Source: a virus. Taken from it: 51,998 nt of DNA. The translations under genes were made by a program, and so were the position numbers. The notes under the pieces are model-generated. The model did no database searches and was not told where the DNA came from. It saw only the letters and a list, made by a program, of their open reading frames with translations. Each line of letters begins with the position of its first letter. The stretch's first letter is position 1. The stretch spans positions 1-51,998 of IMG/VR virus record IMGVR_UViG_3300012358_000003; one strand, written 5' to 3'. This document shows, one piece after another, positions 32,414 to 38,880 of this stretch.

Positions 32414-32721
32414 TTGCCATCTCCCTGGTGGTGGGTGTACTGGAGCTTCTTCCGGAATATGCGGTCAAGCTCACCGTAGCCGTTGTCGATGAAGATGTCA
32501 CCGCACCGGTCCATCTCACCTGCAATCGCGAGCAGGTCGTTGAACTCCCTGATAAGGTCAGACCTGTTGGTGCCCCGGGTCTCCTCCGGGAGGTTAGGGT
32601 TGTAGCTACTGTATCCGTGGCGCAATACTTTGGTCGCTGCCTGGACGACCTCGGCCGCCTCCTCAATGAGCATCTCGAGCCTCTCGCGCTCCCCCTCGGT
32701 CAGTCCCGCAAACGCCGCCAT
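32410..32721 (-). CDS. MazG-like nucleotide pyrophosphohydrolase, second copy
   Basis: The product is 103 residues from ATG 32721 (TGATG overlap with the upstream stop; earlier in-frame starts lie inside that gene). 'LIEEAAEVVQAATKVLRHG' carries E-E-x-x-E, and 'LIREFNDLLAIAGEMDRCG' the second metal helix (E-x-x-D). Short, single-domain form. It may clear aberrant or unmodified nucleotides; its relation to the longer copy at 20562-21059 is unclear. Confidence 0.7.
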   Translation of the reverse strand: MAAFAGLTEGERERLEMLIEEAAEVVQAATKVLRHGYSSYNPNLPEETRGTNRSDLIREFNDLLAIAGEMDRCGDIFIDNGYGELDRIFRKKLQYTHHQGDGK

Positions 32722-33041
32722 CAATATGTTCCTTTGGAGCCTATCTCCCTCTCGAGCGCGCGGAACGTGTAGACCTTGATCAGCTCCACGTGCATCGGCA
32801 CCATCTCCATGTAAGCTCCCGCGAGATCTGTGGTCCCAACCCTCTCCGTGGCGAGTGCAAGCATCTTCAAGAGGGCGGCGGAAAGGACCTTCAGCACGAT
32901 GGTCTCCGCGCCCGAAGCCCCCGGGGACACCCTGTCGTACCCGTCGTCCTCCACGTTCCTCATCATAGTGAGGACTATCTCGTTGCTCTCGTCCTCCACG
33001 TACTGCCACAACATCTGCTCTTCACTCGTCAAGGTCGACAC
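32721..33041 (-). CDS. Helical hypothetical protein
   Basis: The product is 106 residues from GTG 33041 with GGAG six bases upstream. Helical and Met-rich ('LSAALLKMLALATERVG'). No motif recognised. It overlaps the upstream gene by 20 bp. Confidence 0.55.
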   Translation of the reverse strand: MSTLTSEEQMLWQYVEDESNEIVLTMMRNVEDDGYDRVSPGASGAETIVLKVLSAALLKMLALATERVGTTDLAGAYMEMVPMHVELIKVYTFRALEREIGSKGTY

Positions 33042-33672
33042 TGTCTTCTCCGTCGTTTATGGTAGGGGGCGGTCCCCAGTCCTCTTCTTCTTCACTCTCG
33101 GCCTCCTCGGCCTCCTCGGCCATGATCTGGTCGCGGGTCTTGCGCATCAGGTCCTGGTCTAGGTGGTAGTGCTCCGGGTACGGGTCGTCCTTGTCCGGGT
33201 TGAACTCCTTGCTCATCCAGAGCGACGACTCAGGCTCCTGGATCAGCTTCGGGTTGACCACGAGCTTCCTCGTCCTCGGGTCGAACCACCACGGGAGGTT
33301 CGCCTCCCTGATCGTCCAGTGCATCGCGTCCGTGATCTGGGACACCGTGCGCTTAGGAACCGACGGGCGCTCGCCCAGGCTGGAGCTTGGAGCCTCGGCC
33401 TGGGCGATGAGATGCCGGCGAGAAGTCGACGCGAGTATGCCCTCAGGGGTCACGAACTCGTGCGCCGGCTCCTCGTCCGACACCTGGCACAACAAGACGA
33501 TACACCCGTAGGTCGTCTTCACGGTCGTGTACTTGAGGGTCCCCGCGAGCCTGTAGTTCTTCTGAGCCACCATCATGGAGACATATTGGTACGGCTTGAA
33601 TGACGACGGCACGCAGAAGTAGTCCCCTACTTCCGTGAGCAACGACCACGGGTACGTCTCATTTCGGGACAT
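33022..33672 (-). CDS. Protein with N-terminal GDYF domain and acidic C-terminus
   Basis: The product is 216 residues. 'YPWSLLTEVGDYFCVP' and 'VAQKNYRLAG' in the first 45 residues form a small beta domain shared with the protein at 36464-36724 and similar to the 'FPF...GDSF' modules of many phage proteins. The middle has 'RTVSQITDAMHWTIREANLPW'-like helices, and the end is strongly acidic (a Glu run 'AEEAEEAESEEEEDW'). Function unknown. Confidence 0.6.
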   Translation of the reverse strand: MSRNETYPWSLLTEVGDYFCVPSSFKPYQYVSMMVAQKNYRLAGTLKYTTVKTTYGCIVLLCQVSDEEPAHEFVTPEGILASTSRRHLIAQAEAPSSSLGERPSVPKRTVSQITDAMHWTIREANLPWWFDPRTRKLVVNPKLIQEPESSLWMSKEFNPDKDDPYPEHYHLDQDLMRKTRDQIMAEEAEEAESEEEEDWGPPPTINDGEDSVDLDE

Positions 33673-33871
33673 AGTTCATCCACTTCATAAGCACTTTACC
33701 TTCATGAGAGAGCCTGATCCTGTTGTCCTCGAACTCAAATAAGCCCGGGAACCTCTTGTTAGTCTTGAGCACGAGCAGCTCGGTGTCTTCGGAGTACTCC
33801 CTCCAACCACCGCCTGCGTCCTTACTCCTGTGTAGTAGCGTGAGAAAACTCACCAACTCAGGGTTAAACAT
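33659..33871 (-). CDS. Hypothetical protein, possibly winged-helix
   Basis: The product is 70 residues from ATG 33871, with AAGGAAAAGG upstream; GTG 33913 would add 14 residues. 'FNPELVSFLTLLHRSKD' helix, then 'LLVLKTNKRFPGLFEFEDNRI' and 'LSHEGKVLMKWM', a helix-helix-strand-strand order seen in winged helices. DNA binding is only a guess. Confidence 0.55.
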   Translation of the reverse strand: MFNPELVSFLTLLHRSKDAGGGWREYSEDTELLVLKTNKRFPGLFEFEDNRIRLSHEGKVLMKWMNYVPK

Positions 33872-33934
33872 CGGACCTTTTCCTTTCTTATTTCCGACAC
33901 TCACACTAAGCACGCCAGCCTTTTCTAGTACGCG

Positions 33935-34060
33935 TCACCTCCACTCTACTCTGTTGATCGCCCTCACTTGGTCTGGTGCCAAGTCTCCGGGCCTGTGGTC
34001 CGCGCAGCCCACCGACCCCAACGTCAGCAGCATGGCAAACGCGAACAACCTACGGTACAT
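33935..34060 (-). CDS. 41-residue lipoprotein in the early operon
   Basis: The sequence reads as a lipoprotein signal: 'MYRRLFAFAMLLTLGSVGC' with an acceptable lipobox (SVGC), then a short mature part 'ADHRPGDLAPDQVRAIN'. It overlaps the upstream gene by 11 bp in another frame. Early expression suggests a change to the host envelope, such as superinfection exclusion, but this is inference. Confidence 0.55.
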   Translation of the reverse strand: MYRRLFAFAMLLTLGSVGCADHRPGDLAPDQVRAINRVEWR

Positions 34061-34676
34061 TGACGTTCTTCCTCTTCTCCCGGTCTGGGAGCTTCTCGAA
34101 CCAGTACGTGAACACGGCGATGCTCCCGTCGGGCCACTCCTTCGCGTCCACCTTCACCGAGAACTGCGGGTGGTTGTTCAGGAACTGCCTCAGCTCCAGG
34201 ACGAAGTCCCTCCGGTCGCTTGGCCTGCATACGATCATCCCGCCAAGCTCAAGCAAGAACTTGAACGGCCAGGGCCTCGTCTCGGCGAGTGGCACCTGTC
34301 GGACCTGGGTCTTCTCAGAGCCGATGAAGAGCGTCGGCAGAGGCGCACCACCATTGCCGGGATTCTGCACGTTGTCGGACCGTTTTTTTGGGAATAGTTT
34401 CTCGTTTACGAAGATTACTTTGAAGAGTTTCTCGAAAAGCCTCTCACGACAATATACCTCTATGCCTTGGCTGTAGCCAAACTTGAGGTCCTTGCGGTCG
34501 TGCCCCGCGTGGTCCGCCACGGCGACGAATGCCTCCTTTATATCTTGCAGATGGACGGGCTGAGGGTACCTCGGCGACATGAACGACGTCATGCGCGTGG
34601 TCAGTAGCTCCTTTCGTGCAAGATATTGCAGGATCATGGTAGCCGTATTGCTATGCACTGGACAAATATACCTCAT
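34050..34676 (-). CDS. First gene of the main early minus-strand operon, unknown function
   Basis: The product is 208 residues from ATG 34676. That ATG lies only eight bases after the -10 box, so the mRNA would be nearly leaderless; later in-frame ATGs lack well-placed ribosome sites. Mixed alpha/beta with 'FGYSQGIEVYCRERLFEKL' and 'WPDGSIAVFTYWF'. No family recognised. Confidence 0.6.
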   Translation of the reverse strand: MRYICPVHSNTATMILQYLARKELLTTRMTSFMSPRYPQPVHLQDIKEAFVAVADHAGHDRKDLKFGYSQGIEVYCRERLFEKLFKVIFVNEKLFPKKRSDNVQNPGNGGAPLPTLFIGSEKTQVRQVPLAETRPWPFKFLLELGGMIVCRPSDRRDFVLELRQFLNNHPQFSVKVDAKEWPDGSIAVFTYWFEKLPDREKRKNVNVP

Positions 34677-34684
34677 TCAGCACG

Positions 34685-34713
34685 ATTATATCATCAGGTA
34701 AATCACAAGTAAA
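34685..34713 (-). promoter_or_regulatory. Early leftward promoter
   Basis: On the minus strand TTTACT (34713-34708), 17-base spacer, TGA and TATAAT (34690-34685). Block TTTACTTGTGATTTAC matches the promoter at 22487-22515. It is divergent from the rightward promoter at 34877. Confidence 0.85.
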
Positions 34714-34876
34714 TCGTGGTTTTGGGGCAACAGTTTATCAGCCGCTGAACAATGACTAGAGCGCCACAGAATTACGGCCACAGACAAAGTTTGTAAGGTA
34801 GCTAGACAGACTGAGTAGCGTGAGAGCGTAGGAGGCTTTAGCTCTACGTATAATGTGGCTAGATGTAACCTGCTCG

Positions 34877-34905
34877 TTTACTTTCGCACGTGTGTAGTAT
34901 ATAAT
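34877..34905 (+). promoter_or_regulatory. Rightward promoter for the small accessory operon
   Basis: TTTACT (34877-34882), 17-base spacer and perfect TATAAT (34900-34905). Transcription would start near 34912, which rules out ATG 34908 and supports ATG 34950 as start. The stretch 34714-34876 holds no gene; it has one CACAG-CAAARTTTG repeat (34779). Confidence 0.85.
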
Positions 34906-34949
34906 GTATGTATCGATTGAGATCCTTGAGTCGGCACGGGAGAACTGAG

Positions 34950-35180
34950 ATGGTCACTGTCTTGAAGTTGTCTGGAACCATGAAGGTCATCGACACGCAC
35001 AGCGACCCGAAGAGGATGAGACACGAAGCTTGGCTCGTCGACATCTACGCGCGATACTGCAAGAAGGAGGGACTGCCTCACTACAGCTGTGACGAGCTCC
35101 TCCACGAAGATATCACAGACATGCAGCGCACGTGGTTGACCAGGTTCTACCTCATATGGACCGCACTCGAAGACGAATAG
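34950..35180 (+). CDS. Hypothetical protein, first gene of the rightward accessory operon
   Basis: The product is 76 residues from ATG 34950, with GGGAGA eight bases upstream. Two helices and 'EGLPHYSCDELLHEDITD', ending in 'FYLIWTALEDE'. Similar small proteins occur in phages without known function. A hairpin overlaps its stop. Confidence 0.65.
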   Translation: MVTVLKLSGTMKVIDTHSDPKRMRHEAWLVDIYARYCKKEGLPHYSCDELLHEDITDMQRTWLTRFYLIWTALEDE

Positions 35181-35198
35181 GCTAGTTACTTCTAGCCT
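35179..35198 (+). terminator. Hairpin terminator after the first accessory gene
   Basis: AGGCTAG (35179-35185) and CTAGCCT (35192-35198), a perfect 7 bp stem with a 6-base loop, followed by GTTTAT. It includes the stop codon and is directly followed by a new promoter. Confidence 0.6.
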
Positions 35199-35199
35199 G

Positions 35200-35228
35200 T
35201 TTATCGTCGCGTCGTTTCGTGATACAAT
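35200..35228 (+). promoter_or_regulatory. Promoter for the 35259-36457 genes
   Basis: TTTATC (35200-35205), 17-base spacer, TGA and TACAAT (35223-35228). The gene start at 35259 has AAAGGAG upstream. Confidence 0.75.
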
Positions 35229-35258
35229 ATACCTATCGAATGGGAAAGGAGAACTACC

Positions 35259-35756
35259 ATGAACATCTTCAAGGACGAGCAAGCGCACAAGAACCTCAGC
35301 GCAGACCTCAAGGCCGTAAACGAATGCTTCGACAACGTCAAGACACGCCTCGTCGAGAAGACCCTCGACACCCTCGTCGAGGACCTCTGCCAAGAGATAT
35401 GGTTCAACCTGGTCGACGACGCCCAGATCACGCTCCAGGACCTCATGATGGCACACCCAGACAGTGAGATCACGGGCATGATCGACCTTCTCGCCTTCAA
35501 GGAGTCGGTGACCATCAGGGACGCCAAGGAGTTCTACGACGAGATCGGCCTCGACCACGACGAGTCAGTCACCCAGGTCAGGGTCTACCGAGACGGATTC
35601 TACATCGAGGTCCTCAAGGACGGCCGCCACCAGCTCGTCATCGAGAATCGCTCCTGGATCGAGCCCGAGACCCCTCTGGAGACCATGGAGCTTGAACTCT
35701 TCAACTACTCTGAGGCCGCGAACTACAACATCAACCCGAAGCTCGACAACAACTAG
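35259..35756 (+). CDS. Acidic helical hypothetical protein
   Basis: The product is 165 residues, acidic, mostly helical in the first 90 residues ('LVEKTLDTLVEDLCQEIWFNL') and then beta ('TQVRVYRDGFYIEVLKDGR'). AAAGGAG upstream of ATG. No family recognised. Followed after 10 bp by the next gene. Confidence 0.65.
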   Translation: MNIFKDEQAHKNLSADLKAVNECFDNVKTRLVEKTLDTLVEDLCQEIWFNLVDDAQITLQDLMMAHPDSEITGMIDLLAFKESVTIRDAKEFYDEIGLDHDESVTQVRVYRDGFYIEVLKDGRHQLVIENRSWIEPETPLETMELELFNYSEAANYNINPKLDNN

Positions 35757-35766
35757 GAGGACTACC

Positions 35767-35997
35767 ATGGCAATACACAACGACTTGGTGGAAGCTTACA
35801 AAGGTTTCTACGAGGATGAGATTGCTCGTGATGAACCTGTTGGTGGAGAATTCTACAACTTGGTTGACGAGTGGGTTGAGGCCAAGATCAGGAGCCACAC
35901 CCCTAAGGAGAGACTCGAGGTCTACCTCGAGTGGAACGGCATCATCGGCTACACCGGCCGCATCTGGTCCATCGCCCAGGGGGAGTTCGAGTCATGA
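35767..35997 (+). CDS. Hypothetical protein
   Basis: The product is 76 residues from ATG 35767 with AGGAGG upstream. 'EFYNLVDEWVEAKIRSHTPKERLEVYLEWNGI' is helical and resembles small phage proteins with a T-P-K-E-R-L motif. Its stop overlaps the next ATG (ATGA). Confidence 0.65.
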   Translation: MAIHNDLVEAYKGFYEDEIARDEPVGGEFYNLVDEWVEAKIRSHTPKERLEVYLEWNGIIGYTGRIWSIAQGEFES

Positions 35998-36215
35998 GAC
36001 AATATATCGTCAGGTTGTCTGGGAGCGTCGGCGTTGCCACCCTCGAGATTACCCGACAGGAGATGGACGACGACCACATCAGGGCGTGGGCCGATCGGGC
36101 CCTCCCCAACTATTGGCCAGTCTACTACAAGATGCACGTCTTCAGGGACGACGACGAGGACAACACCCTCGTGGCCGACCTCACGTCGTACGTGGTGGTG
36201 AGGTCAGAGCCATGA
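35994..36215 (+). CDS. Hypothetical acidic protein
   Basis: The product is 73 residues; beta-rich N-terminus 'MRQYIVRLSGSVGVATLEI', then an acidic part 'FRDDDEDNT'. Starts and ends with ATGA overlaps, so it is translationally coupled on both sides. Unknown function. Confidence 0.6.
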   Translation: MRQYIVRLSGSVGVATLEITRQEMDDDHIRAWADRALPNYWPVYYKMHVFRDDDEDNTLVADLTSYVVVRSEP

Positions 36216-36457
36216 GACGGTTCCGCATCACCGGCCACAGCATGGGCTGTGTCGAGGTCTTCCTCAACATGCAGCAGGACAGGTGGTACGACGAGTGCGA
36301 GACGGACGAGGCCCGACACGACCTCGTGGCGCACGAGGCGTGGAGGCGCCTGTGGGACTCTGAGGCCAAGACGATGCTCAAGGTCGTATGTGACGAGCTC
36401 GGCGTCGACACCGTCTACAGGACCTTCAAGCGCGACATAAGGGTGGAGGAGATCTGA
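36212..36457 (+). CDS. Hypothetical protein, last gene of the accessory operon
   Basis: The product is 81 residues, beta N-terminus 'RRFRITGHSMGCVEVFLNM' and a helical end. ATGA overlap with the upstream gene. It ends 6 bp before the stop of a convergent gene, with no terminator between. Confidence 0.6.
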   Translation: MRRFRITGHSMGCVEVFLNMQQDRWYDECETDEARHDLVAHEAWRRLWDSEAKTMLKVVCDELGVDTVYRTFKRDIRVEEI

Positions 36458-36463
36458 GCGAGA

Positions 36464-36724
36464 CTACTCCCCTAGTCTTGCCCTCTCCGTGATGGCAATA
36501 CCGTGGCTCGTGTCGAAGCCGCCCACCTCCACGAGGATCACATACACGTACTTTTCGCTCTCTTCACAACTGTACTGGACGTGAAATCCCGGAAGATCCT
36601 TGTACCGGTAGTTTCTACTAGCTACTATAGACTTCATGTGTCTGAGGCTCTCTATCCGTTTTGATATGAGGAAGTAGTCTCCGGGCACGCGAAGCATGTC
36701 CCAAGGGTACTTGATGTTTGCCAT
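36464..36724 (-). CDS. Small GDYF-domain protein, paralogue of the 33022-33672 N-terminus
   Basis: The product is 86 residues: 'KYPWDMLRVPGDYFLI' and 'VASRNYRYKDLPGF' line up with 'TYPWSLLTEVGDYFCV' and 'VAQKNYRLAGTLKY' in the protein at 33022-33672. It has its own promoter and is thus likely expressed alone. Function unknown. Confidence 0.65.
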   Translation of the reverse strand: MANIKYPWDMLRVPGDYFLISKRIESLRHMKSIVASRNYRYKDLPGFHVQYSCEESEKYVYVILVEVGGFDTSHGIAITERARLGE

Positions 36725-36762
36725 ATGATCAGGGTCCTAGGTTCTGGGTCTTTTACGGTGGT

Positions 36763-36791
36763 ATTATATCACGAGAAAATTGGGCAGTACA
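36763..36791 (-). promoter_or_regulatory. Promoter for the small GDYF protein
   Basis: On the minus strand TGTACT (36791-36786), 17-base spacer, TGA and TATAAT (36768-36763). Leader of about 32 bases with AGGA before ATG 36724. Confidence 0.75.
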
Positions 36792-37506
36792 TCAAGGTCC
36801 TGGGGCTAGTTGACACAGGTTTTTTCAAGTTTATACTCCTGTGCTCACAAGTAACTGCCTAAGTTATTGATTTTATTGACTTATCGCATATCACACACAG
36901 TACAGTCAAAATTTGAAATTGGTCTGACCCATTTGATGTACAAATATCTATCTATCGCTTAGTAGTATAAAGTATGATATACAATATAATATATAAAGGT
37001 GTAACACCATGATAATTTGTCTGTGTGTGCTGTGCACTTGTGCCACACGTGCTGTGCATGCACTTGTGCACAATATATGTGAATTAGATATTAAGATATA
37101 CTGTGCTAAGAGTGAGAACTGCTTCAAGGAAGACTTCTTCACACCTGGACACATTATTGTTACTAACAAGGTTTTCTGGAGGCCTATAATTCTTCACGAT
37201 TTACGACGGATGTCACTTCGTTTTACTCAAAATGCCGGGCCAAGGATGGATCGACTGGCCGCTTGCAAACCTGCCATCTGAAGCGAGGTCCCAGGCCCAA
37301 GATCCTCCAGCCAATAATCTCGAACAATCCTCAGTTTTCCTGGTCTTTTCTCCCGTTTTTTCTGGAATATTCCTCGGATCTTCTGCCGTTTTCGGCCATT
37401 TTTTCCGCGTTTATTTCCCATTTTCTTAGCCATTTGTTCAAGTATTATTGACCTGATGTCCTAGGGTCAAACATATGTCACTACAAGTCACCTCTGGGTC
37501 ATTTTA

Positions 37507-37570
37507 GGCATACTCTGGGTCACACCAGGGGTTTTATCAATGGGTACTAAGGGCCTAATTCCCTGGAGAC
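37507..37570. repeat. Dispersed hairpin element, copy 3
   Basis: GGCATACTCTGGGTCACACC followed by AGGGG, a loop of about 30 bases and AATTCCCTGG. Same orientation as copy 2 (13544-13609). The stem CCAGGG/CCCTGG is kept while the loop differs. A near repeat of CTCTGGGTCA lies just upstream (37491-37503). Confidence 0.6.
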
Positions 37571-37721
37571 CTGTGGACGTCGTTTATACACTAGGGACCA
37601 GGGCCCAGGAGAGTGCTGGGAGGACCCAGGGCCGGGCGCCAGGGCTCATCGGGAGAGGTCGGGGAGGCGAGGGGCTGCAGGGCCGTGGCGGAGGGTCGCA
37701 TGGGCCGGCGCGGTGGGGCTT

Positions 37722-37739
37722 GGGAGGGGCGGGAGGGGG
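37722..37739 (+). other. G-quadruplex-type motif
   Basis: GGGAGGGGCGGGAGGGGG, four G-runs with single-base loops, on the plus strand within a GC-rich island. It lies about 90 bp before the iteron array. Formation of a quadruplex is inferred from pattern only. Confidence 0.6.
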
Positions 37740-37830
37740 CCACAGCCAAAATTTGCGGCTGAGAAGAGATCAGGCCGCCTCGCCAAAGTGCCACAGACAG
37801 AATTTGGAGCTGCGAACAGTTGTACCTGTC

Positions 37831-37951
37831 AACGTTAATGGCTCGCTAACGTTAATGCCGCGTTAACGTTAATGGGCTGGTAACGTTAATGGCGCATTAA
37901 CGTTAATGAGTAACGTTAATGAGTAACGTTGATTTCGCATTAACGTTAACG
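37831..37951 (+). repeat. Iteron-like array: eight copies of AACGTTAATG
   Basis: Copies begin at 37831, 37848, 37865, 37882, 37899, 37912, 37925 and 37942. Spacing is 17, 17, 17, 17, 13, 13 and 17 bp. Copy 7 reads AACGTTGATT and copy 8 AACGTTAACG; the rest are exact. Several are extended to TTAACGTTAA. Related CGTTAACGAG sequences occur near 38048 and 38715. Such arrays bind replication initiators or regulators in plasmids and phages. Confidence 0.75.
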
Positions 37952-38107
37952 AGGACCTTGGGCGCACGTCCGACGTTCCCATCCCGGCTGGATTAGGAAG
38001 ATTGTAGCACGAAATTGTTAGTGAAGATACAGTGGAAGTGAGAACATCGTTAACGAGAGGTCGACGCGGTCGTCGACGCTCTATTAACCAAGATTCGCAA
38101 ACCACTA

Positions 38108-38136
38108 TTTACATGTCGTGCGTTGCTCTCTATAAT
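38108..38136 (+). promoter_or_regulatory. Promoter for the 38170 gene
   Basis: TTTACA (38108-38113), 17-base spacer and TATAAT (38131-38136). Leader of about 27 bases with AAGGAG before ATG 38170. Confidence 0.8.
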
Positions 38137-38169
38137 CTACGAGTAAACTGAAACGAAGGAGTTACCCAC

Positions 38170-38547
38170 ATGAGACACACCACTCTCGCTGACCGACGTG
38201 AGACTCTTCTCTGGAGAGACGTCGTCATCCAACCACCCAAACCATCGCTCTTGAGTCGCGTGTGGACTGTGGTTTGCTACACGTCAGTCGCAACTGCTGT
38301 TGGCGTCGCAGTCTTCCTCGTCACTCCAGCTCATGCTGGTGGTAGCATGGCTCAAGAGGTGAGAGTCGTACACGTCTCTCCCTCCGTGGTTCTGTATGGT
38401 TCGAAGTTGGATCGACAGTTAAAGGTTGACAACAATAAAGCTCAAAATTCAATAAACTTGGAACAGTTAAAGTTTGAGCATTCCCGTCAACTCCTCGCTG
38501 ACAAAGCCTACTACGAGAAACTTAAAGATCAACGCAAACATAAGTAA
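38170..38547 (+). CDS. Exported or membrane protein of unknown function
   Basis: The product is 125 residues. A basic start is followed by a hydrophobic helix (residues about 30-53) that ends in 'VTPAHAGGS', which fits signal peptidase cleavage after AHA. The mature part is about 70 residues, polar and helical at the end ('KFEHSRQLLADKAYYEKL'). It stands alone between a promoter and a terminator. Possibly an envelope-acting early protein. Confidence 0.6.
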   Translation: MRHTTLADRRETLLWRDVVIQPPKPSLLSRVWTVVCYTSVATAVGVAVFLVTPAHAGGSMAQEVRVVHVSPSVVLYGSKLDRQLKVDNNKAQNSINLEQLKFEHSRQLLADKAYYEKLKDQRKHK

Positions 38548-38683
38548 AACTTGACATAGTCCAACTTGCATAAAGTTGGACTTGTCTCATCTGTGACAGT
38601 TAAAGTTTTATGTAAACTGTAACTGATGCAGCTTGAGTCAAGATTGAGTAAAACTGTACATAGCCCAAGTTGTGTAAAAACTG
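38543..38683 (+). repeat. Imperfect direct repeat in an AT-rich non-coding stretch
   Basis: A 36-base unit starting AGTAAAACT at 38543 recurs at 38647 with about three-quarters identity (shared parts ACATAG, CCAA, TTG). The stretch 38583-38880 has no gene; it holds several TAAAACTGTA-like words and CGTTAACGAG near 38715, plus a short GAGC/GCTC hairpin at 38840. Confidence 0.45.
38558..38582 (+). terminator. Terminator after the 38170 gene
   Basis: AGTCCAACTT (38558-38567) and AAGTTGGACT (38573-38582), a perfect 10 bp stem with a 5-base loop, followed by TGTCTC. No long T-run. Confidence 0.75.
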
Positions 38684-38880
38684 TATGCAGTCGTGTACCA
38701 CACAAAAGTTAGAGAAACGTTAACGAGGTAGTTAAAACTTACATAAAGAACTATTTTCAAAAAAGTGAGCTTCGTTAAAACTGTAGCTGTAAAATTAACG
38801 TTTCGCTAATACGTTCACTATAAGATGTAACTATCAAAAGAGCAATGACGCTCTCTTGAGAACGAAGATGGAGAAATATT

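Larger units (their letters stand above)
36792..38107. other. Long non-coding region: AT-rich part, GC-rich island, iterons
   Basis: About 1.3 kb without a convincing gene. 36800-37220 is AT-rich with a CACAGG/CCTGTG hairpin near 36815 and TGTGCA-type direct repeats near 37020-37075. 37570-37760 is strongly G- and C-rich with a G-quadruplex motif. 37831-37951 is an iteron array. ORFs in this region have no ribosome sites or protein-like composition. The features together look like an origin or large control region. Confidence 0.6.

Noticed and set aside
34714-34876. Possible tRNA in the divergent intergenic region
   Set aside because: No T-loop GGTTCGA-type sequence and no cloverleaf could be drawn. 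None was found elsewhere in the gaps either.
34878-35558. 226-codon ORF on the minus strand
   Set aside because: Runs across two good plus-strand promoters and a terminator, opposite real plus-strand genes.
37009-37281. ORF of 90 codons with Cys-rich start on the plus strand
   Set aside because: Lies in AT-rich, repeat-containing DNA; only a weak ribosome site and no protein-like core. I cannot exclude a short peptide gene.
37227-37433. Basic ORF of 68 codons on the minus strand
   Set aside because: No ribosome site, and Lys/Arg content follows from a pyrimidine-rich plus strand. Not convincing as a gene.
37540-37866. ORF of 108 codons on the plus strand over the GC-rich island
   Set aside because: Gly/Arg-rich low-complexity translation, no ribosome site, and it runs into the iteron array. 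It is open only because of the GC content.
37831-37951. Repeat array as a CRISPR
   Set aside because: Repeat units are only 10 bp with 3-7 bp between them; no CRISPR architecture and no cas genes.
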